A stretch of DNA of 64,000 nucleotides from Photobacterium lutimaris (GCF_003025555.1 NZ_PYMH01000001.1:186001-250000); one strand, 5' to 3'. Positions 44,478 to 54,190 are shown, counted from the first letter of the stretch. Numbers and translations are program-made. Notes: generated by a model not told the origin, from the sequence alone.

Positions 44478-46537
44478 GCGTTGTCTCTTGTTATGGATAC
44501 GTTTTTGTTAAAGGGAAACGTCAAGCTAAATCTTGTCCCTGTCTTTAAAGCGGAGTCGACGTTTATCGAGCCGCCTAGTTGGTTAACAAGTACTTTGGCA
44601 TCGTAGGCTCCAAGTCCCATTCCGGCGTTGCCTTTGGTACTGTCGAATGGTTTAAAAAGCCGGTGCTTTATGAAATTTTGACTCATGCCATGTCCAGTGT
44701 CAGAAATAATTATAGTAAAACGTTCCGGCATTACATTCAGAGATATGCAGACCTTTCCATCTATTGGTGTTGCATCCTGAGCATTTTGTATTAGATGGTT
44801 GACGACATTTTTAAATCGCTCCCTATTGGCCCTAAGGTGAATTGGCTCGTTGTTATTACCGTTAAATGTCGGGATAGGGGGCTGTATCATCCTCTGTGAA
44901 CAAGCTTCTTTTATTACCTTAGTCAGATCAAACCATTCGCTTTCATCTTGTTCTAAGCGTTTATGTTGCAACTGGCTTAAGACGGCAGCGAGGCGGCCAG
45001 TTGCCGAATCAATGGTTTCAAACGCGTCATCAATAAATTCAGGGTTGTCTTTATGGCGTGGTGCATTTTGATTAAGTAACTGTAGTTGCGTTAGTACATT
45101 TTTAAGATCGTGAACAAGGAACGATGACATCTTATTGAATGCATCAAACTGCTTGTTGATGGCCAGCTTGTTATTGGCTTCGTACATCGTGAGGTAGATG
45201 CTAATTTGGCTGCTGAGAGCTTTCATCAAATCACGGTCTTCCCAATTTATCTTGTTGGTAGAGCGTGGACGTGAGAGCAAAAACAGGCCATGAGACCCAT
45301 CGTATAAAGACAAGGGGATCATTAACGAGAACTGGCAGGGGAGGGGGAGTTCCTTTCGCTCGACATGAAAAGGAGGTGTTTCTTCCCCTGCTGCTAATTT
45401 ATCGAGTTCCGATACCCAACCATGATCAACGACAGGTTCCCCCAGTAAATCAAGCAGTGGAGCCAGTTCATCCTCTTTCGGCTCACAGTTGATGCTGGCA
45501 ACAACTGTGTAAACACCCTGCTGTTGGATAATGAGTACGCCATAATCACAATCAAAAGGGCCGACTATTGCCGCGAGCGCTCGTGAATACGGTGATTGTT
45601 GACTATTTTCCATGGCCGAGTAAAAGGTCATCCACTCCTCACGGTATTCGTACTTATTCGCAAAAAAATGTTTAGCAATAAAGACCTTAAGTTTTTTCCT
45701 CAGCAGCTCAGAGAAGAACAGCCCCGCGAGGATCAACCCGCTGAATGACATAAAGAGTATTTGCACGACATTTGCCCAATCAGAGCCAAACGATTTAATG
45801 TAAAAGCCGGTGATTGACATCATTAGCAGGTAAAGTCCTGCTGCGAGTGTTAGCGTACTGTGGAAGACGACATCCCGCGAAATATACACTCGGCTTCCCC
45901 ATTCAGGGATACGGCGCGAAGCGAATGCAATGAAAGGAATGGATGCGCTGATCAGCCATCCGCGTCCTTGCCAGTACGTGCTGGCAAATGCATTAGTGAG
46001 GAAAGCATCCGCGTAAAAAGCAAAGTTGTAACCAAAGATGAGTCCTAGCCCGAGGCATAGCGGCTTAATACCTTGGTACATGCTTTCGGGGTATTGGTGA
46101 CGGTAGAGGCCTTCAACCAACCATAAGCCGATTGTTGCCTGGACGAGATGGAGTAGGAAAAAGCCCTTTTGGCTCAATAGTGGATAAAAAAGCCGAGAAA
46201 CCTCGAGTATACCGATTACACCGATAGCAATTGATAGCCAAATTAGACGATGTTTGAAAAAACTTTTTAGGTTGGAGCTGTTGATGATTGTGCCAATAAG
46301 CAGCAAGGTGAGTGTAAAGTTAAAGAGGGTTTCAGCCAGTAGAGAAGGGAGCACCGAATGGCCATAGTGTATTTTAATGCCACTGACAATGGACCAGATA
46401 CACCCGCTAAAACAGACCTGAAGTAAGAGTATTTTTGCGATGTTTTTCCGGTTGAAGCTTGGGAGTAACAAGGTGCTCAGAAGTGCAAAGCCAATAGCAG
46501 CAATAAAATACCCAATGGAACCGAATTGCTCTAGCAT
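44459..46537 (-). CDS. prsK: PrsK, XrtA-system membrane histidine kinase
   Basis: A 692-residue sensor kinase. The first ~290 residues carry about nine membrane helices (a PrsK hallmark), then a GAF-like domain (~310-455), then the kinase core with the phospho-accepting His476 in SFLVHDLKNVLTQ. The ATP lid is GMGLGAYDAKVLVNQLGG and the fold ends GTRFSLTFPF. It should phosphorylate PrsR, encoded next with overlapping ends. The ligand or membrane signal is unknown. Unlike PrsR, its catalytic motifs look intact. Confidence 0.92.
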   Translation of the reverse strand: MLEQFGSIGYFIAAIGFALLSTLLLPSFNRKNIAKILLLQVCFSGCIWSIVSGIKIHYGHSVLPSLLAETLFNFTLTLLLIGTIINSSNLKSFFKHRLIWLSIAIGVIGILEVSRLFYPLLSQKGFFLLHLVQATIGLWLVEGLYRHQYPESMYQGIKPLCLGLGLIFGYNFAFYADAFLTNAFASTYWQGRGWLISASIPFIAFASRRIPEWGSRVYISRDVVFHSTLTLAAGLYLLMMSITGFYIKSFGSDWANVVQILFMSFSGLILAGLFFSELLRKKLKVFIAKHFFANKYEYREEWMTFYSAMENSQQSPYSRALAAIVGPFDCDYGVLIIQQQGVYTVVASINCEPKEDELAPLLDLLGEPVVDHGWVSELDKLAAGEETPPFHVERKELPLPCQFSLMIPLSLYDGSHGLFLLSRPRSTNKINWEDRDLMKALSSQISIYLTMYEANNKLAINKQFDAFNKMSSFLVHDLKNVLTQLQLLNQNAPRHKDNPEFIDDAFETIDSATGRLAAVLSQLQHKRLEQDESEWFDLTKVIKEACSQRMIQPPIPTFNGNNNEPIHLRANRERFKNVVNHLIQNAQDATPIDGKVCISLNVMPERFTIIISDTGHGMSQNFIKHRLFKPFDSTKGNAGMGLGAYDAKVLVNQLGGSINVDSALKTGTRFSLTFPFNKNVSITRDNAWTHCS

Positions 46538-46655
46538 GCCACCTCTCTACACAATTGTTATTACTCACCATATAGAGCGTAGTCGAATATCATACACCAT
46601 GAGCATGGCAAATTATCTAGCCGTGAATTTGACTCAACGTTGAGATGGTACTGCC

Positions 46656-46700
46656 GCATAACAGGCCCGCCTCTTGTTAGAGGCTCGGATTTTGTTATGC
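46656..46700. repeat. Nested inverted repeat in gene-poor region
   Basis: GCATAACA and TGTTATGC arms enclose a small CCTCT-TGTT-AGAGG hairpin. It lies ~120 bases upstream of the prsK start. It could be a structured RNA element or a decayed recombination site; it is too short and isolated for a standard attC. Confidence 0.5.
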
Positions 46701-46756
46701 GCTCAAGTCATGGGTGAGAGAAGGATATGGTAACGATGCCGAGTAACGAACAGTAT

Positions 46757-46942
46757 CTACCTATAACGCACCTGCACTGTGGCGGCACCTTTCTCTGTCC
46801 AGGTTCTGCTGTTAACGCAAGGTACTTCTATTTCATGCCCAAAATGTTCTTGCAACATACCGGAAGCATTGAATGAAATGATGCTGGAAAGGATCAGGAT
46901 AATGAAAAGATTAAGAATAAATATCAAGCATAATTTAGCCAT
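46757..46942 (-). CDS. Small hypothetical secreted or membrane protein (61 residues)
   Basis: A 61-codon ORF. The ATG at 46942 has a GAGG ribosome site at good distance. Residues ~2-27 are strongly hydrophobic (LCLIFILNLFIILILSSIIS), as a signal peptide or anchor, followed by ~33 polar residues with one Cys and the ending VQVRYR. I do not recognise a family. The plausible ribosome site and protein-like tail argue for a real gene, but the surrounding region is otherwise gene-poor, so this remains uncertain. Confidence 0.42.
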   Translation of the reverse strand: MAKLCLIFILNLFIILILSSIISFNASGMLQEHFGHEIEVPCVNSRTWTEKGAATVQVRYR

Positions 46943-47055
46943 TAGTAACCTCTTTAATTTCATTCTCCATCGTTGGGGTTATTTCCGTATGATGTTTTAA
47001 TACTACAGTTAAATATTTGTTTCTGTCGATTAATATACCCGAGAGGGGATTGGAT

Positions 47056-47133
47056 ATGGTTGTCGGAAATAATGGTCTTTGCATAGTTCTAGCCTTACTG
47101 ACGTTATTTATTGTATTGGGTCCATTCGTTTAA
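47056..47133 (+). CDS. Possible 25-residue hydrophobic peptide
   Basis: A 25-codon ORF with a strong GAGAGGGG ribosome site seven bases before its ATG. The peptide is almost entirely hydrophobic from residue 8 on (IVLALLTLFIVLGPF). It could be a small membrane protein or type I toxin-like peptide; no antisense RNA was identified. Low certainty. Confidence 0.3.
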   Translation: MVVGNNGLCIVLALLTLFIVLGPFV

Positions 47134-48020
47134 TTGGTGCCGATGTAAGCTAAGTATAAGCCAGCAACAGCCGCTTGTTGTCTGCTTTTCGATACGGTTC
47201 AGCGCCTGCTAGGTGTCGGTAAAAATATGCCTAAGTTATTGTTGGTTAGTAAGAATATGTGGCAGTACATAGACAGGTGTTTCATTGAGGGGAATCTAGA
47301 TATTACTGTCGAGTAATTGTGCGTTCTTCATGCCTATCGATGAGGTTTGCTTAGTGCAATTATTCCGATGGTGAGGGGTCTGCGTGCGTCGCAGGCTCAA
47401 TGACTTATTATTAATACCTGAAAGGGGTAGTCAGTTGTTTTTCAACTCAACTTCATCGATTTTGACTCTCACCTATTACGACATGTTCGCGGTATACTTG
47501 GGTGTGTATTAAGCTTAAGGTTCGCCTAAATATGATGGTTATGGCGGTAACTGCTTGTCGGTTCAAGCGCGCCGTATATGAGACAGAGTTGACGCTAATG
47601 TAGCAGGCTGTGTCATATATCGACCACGTTACCCTTTTCGCTACAACGAATATCAGTATTGAGATTGACATGTGTAAAGGGAAATACTTATTTGTATGGC
47701 CAAAATCTGTCGCAGTATCGCCGACTGTACGGCAATATCGATAATTTAGCTCAAAAATCCCAGTGTTTTCTGGTTGAGTACGCTAAGTTAGGGAAGAGGT
47801 ATCAAGTGAATCCGCAGAGCTGGGGGGACGCTTGCAGGTGTTTATGTGCTTCTGTTGGGGGGAGCGGTAGGGGCTTAGTGGACGTTAGTGGCCAATATCC
47901 GATGCTTTATATGTATGTTGTTACTTGAAACTGGATCTATGTCGTTGTTTAAAAAGGTATACTCATATACGTTGAAACGGTGAAGATTGTTTATTCCCCC
48001 TGTGGGTGCTGGGAGCAAGG
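47134..48020. other. Gene-poor stretch upstream of nhaA
   Basis: About 890 bases without a supported gene. An 89-codon frame at 47659-47928 starts with TTG and has no protein-like motif, so I do not call it. The last ~60 bases should hold the nhaA promoter. Small RNAs cannot be excluded by eye; no terminator-like hairpin with a T-run was seen. Confidence 0.5.
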
Positions 48021-49190
48021 ATGGTGACTATGATGCCTTTTCTAAACCCAAATGGTGCAATTGCACTAGCCAAGGATCGGCTGGGTGGCCTGCTGCTGAT
48101 AGCTTGTTGCTTATTCGCGTTCCTATGGGCAACGTTCCACCCATCATCTTACTCTGCATTTAAACACTACCCGCTCGCTGAAGGCATATCATGGCAACTC
48201 TTTGTCAATGACTTGCTCATGGTCCTTTTCTTCTTTATGGTGGGTCTGGAGCTAAGTAACGAAACTAAGCATGGGGTTTTCCGGACCAAGCGGGCGATCG
48301 TCCTACCTTTGCTCTCGGCTTGTGCAGGCTTTATCTGTCCTGCGATTATCTACCTCTTCCTGATTGGTGGTTTTGCCTCGCCATTGAGTAGTGGTTGGGC
48401 AATTGTCACGGCTACTGATATCGCCCTCGCGCTTGGCTTACTGTCACTGTGCAGTCGTGCTCCCGTTAGTTTGAAAATGTTTCTACTTGCTGTCGCCATC
48501 TTTGATGACCTGCTAGCCATTATCACCATTGCGCTTTTCTATACGACCTCGTTTGAGGTGCTGTACCTGTGCTTGTCTGTGGGTATTACCGTTTTGATGT
48601 TTTGGTTGACTCGCTGGCAGACCAAGCGTTTGTCACCGTATTTGGCACTGGGGGCAATTTTATGGTTTGTACTTCTGAAAGCAGGTATTCATCCCGTTTT
48701 AGCCGGTGTGGTGATCGGGTTCGCAGTGAGTCAAAGTGGTTGTGCATTTAGTCGCCGGAATGAGTCAGTGTTGCAGTGGACGGTAACGTTGCTGGTATTG
48801 CCTTTGTTTGCTCTGTCAAACGCTGGCGTGTCGCTCGCTGGTATTTTTAGCTTGGAGAGTGTTATTGATCCCATTGCTGCCTATATCGCGATTGCGATGC
48901 TCATTGGCAAGCCATTAGGAGTGTTCGGCTCCGTATGGCTTGGTGTGAGACTGAAGATCTTTGAGTTACCCGAGGCGACGAATTTGCGCATGCTGTTCGC
49001 CCTGTCCATTTTTTGTAGTATTGGTTTAACCCTCTCTTTGTTTATTGGAGAGCTTTCCGGTTTAGCGAATGATCACTATAAACTGGGTATTGTGGTGGCT
49101 GCGCTGGTGGCAAGTATATTGGGGCTGATATGCATGCATTTTGCGACCCGTCATGGGGCGGATGTGTTGCAGGTCGGTGGTGATCAATAA
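48021..49190 (+). CDS. nhaA: Na+/H+ antiporter NhaA
   Basis: About 389 residues, ~12 membrane helices. The paired aspartates of the ion site are in AIFDDLLAIITIALFY, and WAIVTATDIALALGLLSLCS is the preceding conserved helix, as in E. coli NhaA. It expels Na+ (or Li+) in exchange for H+, at alkaline pH or high salt, which suits a marine host. ATG at 48021 (GGGAG upstream) and 48030 (AAGGA upstream) are both possible; a GTG at 48006 is less likely. No nhaR-type regulator lies next to it. Confidence 0.93.
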   Translation: MVTMMPFLNPNGAIALAKDRLGGLLLIACCLFAFLWATFHPSSYSAFKHYPLAEGISWQLFVNDLLMVLFFFMVGLELSNETKHGVFRTKRAIVLPLLSACAGFICPAIIYLFLIGGFASPLSSGWAIVTATDIALALGLLSLCSRAPVSLKMFLLAVAIFDDLLAIITIALFYTTSFEVLYLCLSVGITVLMFWLTRWQTKRLSPYLALGAILWFVLLKAGIHPVLAGVVIGFAVSQSGCAFSRRNESVLQWTVTLLVLPLFALSNAGVSLAGIFSLESVIDPIAAYIAIAMLIGKPLGVFGSVWLGVRLKIFELPEATNLRMLFALSIFCSIGLTLSLFIGELSGLANDHYKLGIVVAALVASILGLICMHFATRHGADVLQVGGDQ

Positions 49191-49273
49191 GACGGATTAT
49201 AGGTTCCATGCTGGTCGTCCCAATTCGAGCGCTTCCAAGCAAGGAGGTAGGCTTTATGTTAGCCCACTTTTAC

Positions 49274-49618
49274 TTAGTACCTGCTGTTTTGCCCATAGTG
49301 ATTAGAAAGGTTGTCGGTGTTTGCGCTTCCTTTCCAGCCTGAAGGTTTGGCAATCGCGATGACCTGAAGAGCATTAAAGGCATGGCCATCAAACAAGCGT
49401 TGGGATAACTCATGATGTTGATCCGGGTATAAATCCCCAAAGAGCGCAAACGCATATTTCTGATAGCGCAAGCTCAAGGAAGAATGCTGCAGCATCGCTG
49501 AAATCTGCCCCTTGGTATAGCTCTCTCGTGGACCATAAGATTTGAGCAGTATCGGACTGAGTATCTTAATGTATTGGCGGATAGCCCTTCGCTTGAAGAA
49601 CTGGATAATCGCGAACAT
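49274..49618 (-). CDS. Small uncharacterised vibrio-type protein (DUF6559-like)
   Basis: A 114-residue soluble protein. IIQFFKRRAIRQYIKILSPI at the start and YTKGQISAMLQ, YQKYAFALFGD later resemble a small family of vibrio hypotheticals I associate with DUF6559; this match is from memory. ATG at 49618 has a GAGG ribosome site; the frame from 49636 adds six residues without one. Function unknown. Basic N-terminus, no signal peptide or membrane helix. Confidence 0.55.
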   Translation of the reverse strand: MFAIIQFFKRRAIRQYIKILSPILLKSYGPRESYTKGQISAMLQHSSLSLRYQKYAFALFGDLYPDQHHELSQRLFDGHAFNALQVIAIAKPSGWKGSANTDNLSNHYGQNSRY

Positions 49619-49767
49619 CGCTGGCCTCTTATGCACAAAACACTATTAATACAGTGTTCAATAGTGTTTTGCAACCTATCTATTTTAATGGGGTTACTCA
49701 AACTATCAGTAACAAAATCGATAAAAGCACTTCTCGTGAATGGCGACGTTTACGTTGTCCTCATGCT

Positions 49768-50226
49768 TCAAGGTGTTTGATTGAACTTAAAAATGAACGG
49801 AAAGCATCCACCCGGTAAATCCCTCGGCTCGCCATTGGGAATAAAACCCAGTTTTTGATAAAAGTTAACAGCGTACTTCGACGCATTGAGCTGAACAGAT
49901 TGCTTGGGGGAGCGCTCCTCACAGACCTCGAGAGCTTTGGCAACCAATTGGCGAGCAATGCCTTGACGGTGAAACTGAGGGGCGACAAATAAATTGGAGA
50001 GGTTCCAGAACTCCTTAACCAGAATGGTTCCCACGATATTGCCGTCGATACGGTAAACATAGTGTACCGAGTTGTCAGGGTAGCGTCGCCACCACAGTAT
50101 ACTGTCGGCGCAGCTGGCAATAATCTCATCTCGGACATTGGCTGGTTCGTCTACGCAGGCTCTAATTGCGAGCCCCGTAATAGCAATAACCTCTGAAGTA
50201 TCTCTAAATGTTGCTTGTTGTATCAC
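49768..50226 (-). CDS. GNAT family N-acetyltransferase
   Basis: A 152-residue GNAT protein starting with GTG. The acetyl-CoA loop is FVAPQFHRQGIARQLVAKAL (Q/R-x-x-G-x-A/G pattern), and NASKYAVNFYQKLGF is the C-terminal GNAT motif. Substrate cannot be inferred. It stands alone between the small unknown gene and an AT-rich spacer. No neighbouring gene suggests a pathway. Confidence 0.82.
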   Translation of the reverse strand: MIQQATFRDTSEVIAITGLAIRACVDEPANVRDEIIASCADSILWWRRYPDNSVHYVYRIDGNIVGTILVKEFWNLSNLFVAPQFHRQGIARQLVAKALEVCEERSPKQSVQLNASKYAVNFYQKLGFIPNGEPRDLPGGCFPFIFKFNQTP

Positions 50227-50574
50227 TTAATGACTACCATGTCTTAATGTTAATATTTCATTTTAGCGTGTTATCGGTTCATTTGTGTAGTGCCCTAAAC
50301 TGGTTTATGTGCAATGCTTTTTTGTTGTAATTTTAATTCCACCTGCGTATCAATAAGTGAATATTGGTATGTTTTTTTTGGGGGGGAGGTAAGGTTAGCT
50401 TAAAACATTTTCTTTTTAAGTATATAAGTAAAAAGAAACAAATGGAAAAAAGTACTAACAATTTTAGCAATAGGTTTTGCGATATTTTATCGGTTTAGCC
50501 TCATTGTTTGTTTTTATTTGTTGGTAGACTATTTATATGCGGATTAAAAGGTGTGGATACCACGGAGTCGGTAT
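50227..50574. other. AT-rich intergenic spacer
   Basis: 348 bases, very rich in A/T, with runs such as GGGGGGGAGG and TTTTTT but no supported gene. The right end holds the CGGAG ribosome site and presumably the promoter of the unknown gene at 50575. Confidence 0.5.
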
Positions 50575-51312
50575 ATGCTACATGCAGCAACTCTTGATAA
50601 TAAAACAAAACAAATCGTAAAAGAGCTTGAAAAAGATCTGTACAGTATAGAAACGTTGAATACTGAATGTACCCTTCATGGCGCACTGAGTGTGAGCAAA
50701 GCAACATTTAATCGTCACCGCCTGCGAGTAAAAAATGTAGAAGGCCCGCAGTCAATGTATTATTTTATGGCTGATAATGAATATGAAAAAAATGTCAGTT
50801 GGATTGTGGGGTTAAGTCAAGCTTATATTTTATATGGATTTAAGTCGCCAACTGACGTTGATGTGCTGTTACGCGTACGAGAATCGATAAGTCCTTTGGC
50901 TGATGTCCTGTATGTTTTTGGTATAGAAGGCTTGTATAACCATATTAACAAAGCATCTATTGATGATATATATAACTGGCTTTGTCCTATATTATCTGAA
51001 ACTAAATCGGACTACCGAAATGGTTTTATAAATTGCAGTAACCCAGATTACTGGTTACATAGGCTTGTAGAAAGTTATGACTTATATGGATATCCCCTAG
51101 ATGCTAACTTATTTAATGTTTATTTGTTAAATCTGTCTACTCTATCTTTTGGGCAATCACTTAAAATAAAAAGTAATCATATATTTATGCCAATAAAAGG
51201 CTCTTATTTGGAAGTGATTGACTTCCAGCAATCATTATGTGAATTCGATGTGGTAGATTGGCTGTACAGCAGAGAATATGAAACGGATAAATTGAGTTTT
51301 AGACAGTTATAG
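50575..51312 (+). CDS. Unrecognised 245-residue protein
   Basis: ATG at 50575 with CGGAG seven bases upstream; the GTG at 50551 adds eight residues. The first ~60 residues (LEKDLYSIETLNTECTLHGA, SVSKATFNRHRLRV) could form a helix-turn-helix of the resolvase/Mor type, but I cannot assign a family. The rest is aromatic-rich with many Tyr and no signal peptide, membrane helix or known catalytic motif. Base composition is far more AT-rich than the tyrS and nhaA neighbours, so it may have been acquired. It could be a transcriptional regulator; this is only a guess. Confidence 0.6.
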   Translation: MLHAATLDNKTKQIVKELEKDLYSIETLNTECTLHGALSVSKATFNRHRLRVKNVEGPQSMYYFMADNEYEKNVSWIVGLSQAYILYGFKSPTDVDVLLRVRESISPLADVLYVFGIEGLYNHINKASIDDIYNWLCPILSETKSDYRNGFINCSNPDYWLHRLVESYDLYGYPLDANLFNVYLLNLSTLSFGQSLKIKSNHIFMPIKGSYLEVIDFQQSLCEFDVVDWLYSREYETDKLSFRQL

Positions 51313-51472
51313 TCTAATTTTTCCAATGTTCAGGCTGTACTATGATCAGTCTTCGACATTACTGGCTACTGCAATATGAGTTAGGCACTTCGTGACTAGA
51401 ATGCATAATAGCCAGTAATAACTGAAAGAAGATAGCGATCCAATGACTTAAGTTATCGTGTCATGCTGAGTG

Positions 51473-52657
51473 TCAACGCATTCTAATTTTTGCTATGCGA
51501 CGCTTACCAACTTGGAATATATTTTCGCCTACCGGAAGGTCCATTGACGGGTTATCGACTTTAATTCCATCTATCTTAACGGCTCCCTGCCTGATAAGAC
51601 GAAGGGCTTCTGATGTTGATGATGTTAACCCTGCATGCTTGAGTACCTGACTGATGGTTAACCCGTGTTGCATTTCAATAGCATCTAGATTATCTGGCAG
51701 GACCTTTGCCGCGAAACGTTGGTTGAACATCGACTCGGCGTTATTGGCCTCTTCATCAGAATGGAAGCGGGCGACAATCTCTTTGGCCAGCAGCACCTTT
51801 ATCTCTTTAGGGTTACGTCCCGTGTCGATATCCCGCTTAAACTGTTCAATTTCATCCATGCTGCGAAATGACAGTAGCTCAAAGTAGTTCCACATCAAGT
51901 TGTCTGAAATTGACATTAGCTTGCCGAACATTTCGTCTGGCGATTCGGTGATACCAATGTAGTTAGCCGCCGATTTTGACATTTTTTTAATGCCATCTAG
52001 GCCAACTAGCAGCGGCATGGTGATCACAACTTGGGGCTCCATTGCGTGCTGTTTTTGCAGTTCACGGCCCATAAGTAAGTTGAAGGTTTGATCCGTGCCC
52101 CCCAGCTCAATATCGGCTTTTAGCTCAACAGAATCGTAGCCCTGTAGTAGCGGGTAGATAAACTCATGGATGCCAATAGATTGTTGCTCGGCGAAGCGCT
52201 TTTTGAAATCTTCTCGCTCAAGCATTCTGGCCACGGTTTGGCAGGCGCTGAGTTTTAACATGCCCTCGGCACCTAGTTGAGATAGCCAATGGGAGTTAAA
52301 GACGATCTCGGTTTTGCTAGGGTCGAGAATCTTGAATACTTGCTGCTGGTAGGTCTCAGCATTGGCGAGAACCTGCTCCGTCGTTAGCGGTGGACGAGTG
52401 GTGTTCTTTCCACTTGGATCACCGATTTTACCGGTAAAATCGCCGATCAAGAAAACAACTTTATGGCCCAAGTCTTGAAACTGTCGTAACTTATTAAGAA
52501 TAACCGTGTGACCAAGGTGAATATCCGGTGCCGTAGGATCAGCACCAAGTTTGACCACGAGCGGTCGGTCTTTTTTTAATTTATCAATCAAAGCTGATTC
52601 TGGGGTAACTTGCTCTGTTCCTCGGTGAATGAGAGCAAGGGCTTGGTCAATATTCAT
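51473..52657 (-). CDS. tyrS: Tyrosyl-tRNA synthetase
   Basis: A 394-residue class I synthetase of the shorter, TyrRS-Z-like type found in many Vibrionaceae beside the E. coli type. The HIGH-like motif is HLGH at 47-50 and KMSKS is at 225-229. [15 protein letters not shown] carries the tyrosine/ATP site and a C-terminal S4 domain (~335-394) binds tRNA. It charges tRNA-Tyr. No T-box leader is expected or seen. It faces away from the LysR gene; their shared 216-bp spacer has a perfect inverted repeat. Confidence 0.94.
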   Translation of the reverse strand: MNIDQALALIHRGTEQVTPESALIDKLKKDRPLVVKLGADPTAPDIHLGHTVILNKLRQFQDLGHKVVFLIGDFTGKIGDPSGKNTTRPPLTTEQVLANAETYQQQVFKILDPSKTEIVFNSHWLSQLGAEGMLKLSACQTVARMLEREDFKKRFAEQQSIGIHEFIYPLLQGYDSVELKADIELGGTDQTFNLLMGRELQKQHAMEPQVVITMPLLVGLDGIKKMSKSAANYIGITESPDEMFGKLMSISDNLMWNYFELLSFRSMDEIEQFKRDIDTGRNPKEIKVLLAKEIVARFHSDEEANNAESMFNQRFAAKVLPDNLDAIEMQHGLTISQVLKHAGLTSSTSEALRLIRQGAVKIDGIKVDNPSMDLPVGENIFQVGKRRIAKIRMR

Positions 52658-52813
52658 AGTCGCTCCGTTAGTCGTTAAGTTCAGAGCTTATCTATCATTC
52701 ATTCTGATACTCTGATTGTTGAGATGGTGTCAATTCGTGGCTCGGTGTACTAACATTCCACCGCGCTAATTGATGCTTCAGCGTATCAAAGAATATTTCA
52801 TGTAAAAGTTAGC

Positions 52814-52836
52814 AGCTATCACAAGGTGTGATAGCT
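52814..52836. promoter_or_regulatory. Perfect palindrome, candidate LysR operator
   Basis: 10-bp arms AGCTATCACA and TGTGATAGCT around AGG. It contains a T-N11-A dyad, the LysR-type box pattern, and lies 38 bases before the start of the divergently placed lysR-type gene. Autoregulation is likely. A CRP site is excluded because the half-sites are in the reverse order. Confidence 0.5.
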
Positions 52837-52873
52837 TGTTTGTGGTTAATGATTTGGAAGTGAGCAATCCGTT

Positions 52874-53767
52874 ATGTACAGCTTTGAGCAATTGAAAATG
52901 TTTGTCGCCGTTTGTGAGTGTGGGTCATTTTCGGCTGCTGCAAGAAGGTATAAACGGGCACAGTCAGGGGTCAGCCAATCGGTATCGAATTTGGAAATCG
53001 CGTTGAATCAAACCTTATTTGACCGTTCGAGCAATATGCCGAGATTAACGGCCCAAGGAGAAGCGCTGCTACCCATTGCTCGTTCAATCCTGTTACAGCA
53101 GCAACGTCTGGACCAAAAGGTTATGGCTCTGGATGCCGATGAAGAGCATGAATTGGTGGTTGCGATCGAAGAAAGTCTGCTTGAGCCAGAATTGATTAGC
53201 CAGGTTGTCGCTATTGGCGAACAGCACCCGATGACCAATATTGAGTTAATCTCCGCATCAACTTTCGATATTAAAGCAATGGTAAGTGAGGGAAGGGCGC
53301 ATGTTGGCGTGGTGTATTCTGATGGAAAAATGCTGGAAGATACCGAGTTTGCTACGGTAGGGTATAACCGTTTTTTGACCTTGGCTGCACCTCAGCACCC
53401 ATTAGCTGACAAGGTAGCACTTAAAGATAGTGATTTGCGTAATTACCGACAAGTTGTGCAGCGTTCGTCCAGCGGTAAGGAGTTGTGGTTTAGTTATGCC
53501 ATCAGTACTCAGGTATGGTACGCCAACAATCATCAGCTTTTACTGGAATTGGCTGCTCAAGGGCTTGGCTGGGTGATCGTTCCTGAACGTTTGGCTGCAC
53601 CTTATGTTGAGCAAGGTAAGTTGGTGGTCTTGGATCTTGCTTTTGAGCCAGACGGGTGGCTGACAACGGTTGATGTGATCCAGACCCGCCGTTATACCGA
53701 GGGCCCTGTGCGTCAAGCCTTACTGCACATTTTAGAAAAGGCTCTCGCTTCCAAACAGAGGCTGTAA
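52874..53767 (+). CDS. LysR family transcriptional regulator
   Basis: A 297-residue LysR-type regulator: N-terminal winged helix (MFVAVCECGSFSAAARRYKR, then AQSGVSQSVSNLEIALN) followed by a periplasmic-binding-protein-like sensor domain (~90-290). The start ATG at 52874 has GGAAG upstream. The target genes are unknown; the divergent neighbour tyrS is unlikely to be a target. The 52814-52836 palindrome is a candidate autoregulatory site. Confidence 0.88.
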   Translation: MYSFEQLKMFVAVCECGSFSAAARRYKRAQSGVSQSVSNLEIALNQTLFDRSSNMPRLTAQGEALLPIARSILLQQQRLDQKVMALDADEEHELVVAIEESLLEPELISQVVAIGEQHPMTNIELISASTFDIKAMVSEGRAHVGVVYSDGKMLEDTEFATVGYNRFLTLAAPQHPLADKVALKDSDLRNYRQVVQRSSSGKELWFSYAISTQVWYANNHQLLLELAAQGLGWVIVPERLAAPYVEQGKLVVLDLAFEPDGWLTTVDVIQTRRYTEGPVRQALLHILEKALASKQRL

Positions 53768-53860
53768 GTTTCGGCGCTATAAATCTAAGCTACCTCACTG
53801 TTTTTGCTATAGTTCAGATGTACGGGCCTGAATTTACTCAGCGTTAGCAAGGCGGCTGGC

Positions 53861-54190
53861 CTGAAACGAATTATTGCGCTGCTCTTTACCTACATTATTG
53901 CAGTAGGGATCGGTTTTGCTCTTGGTATTTATGTTCTGCCAATATTGATAGCCCCTGAAGCGCCGCCTATTTCAACGATTCAATCGGTTGAGGCGAAAGC
54001 GCAGTTTAGTGCAACGTTTGATAAAGAGCGCCAAGACAGTGATTTCCTTCACTGGGGGGAAGGTAAAGTTGCACTGGCTGCAGATAGCATCAGCTTTATG
54101 GGCGAGCTAGCCCATTTATTACCTCTGCCCGGTATCAGTGATGTAATCTCAGTAAAAGGAACGCCAAATGGTCACTGGTCATCAAACTGA
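53861..54190 (+). pseudogene. Decayed DM13-domain protein gene
   Basis: A frame from a CTG at 53861 reads KRIIALLFTYIIAVGIGFAL, a membrane anchor, then PPISTIQSVEAKAQFSATFD and DFLHWGEGKVALAADSISFM, which match the first half of DM13-domain proteins of vibrios as I recall them. The usual Met start is replaced by CTG, and the conserved continuation after GELA is missing; an unrelated 23-residue tail ends the frame. Both ends are therefore damaged. DM13 proteins are thought to be redox-active surface or periplasmic proteins. The identity rests on memory and the state of decay is inferred. Confidence 0.5.

Noticed and set aside
46656..46700. attC-like site (GCATAACA / TGTTATGC arms)
   Set aside because: Vibrio superintegron attC sites share these ends, but this one is only ~45 bases, has no typical L boxes, no second copy nearby and no cassette ORF pattern. 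Recorded only as an inverted repeat.
47659..47928. 89-codon plus-strand frame in the gene-poor region
   Set aside because: It starts with TTG, has no ribosome site, no recognisable motif and an odd composition (many Gly/Cys/Tyr).
52814..52836. CRP-binding site
   Set aside because: The half-sites are in the order TCACA-N3-TGTGA, the reverse of the CRP consensus.
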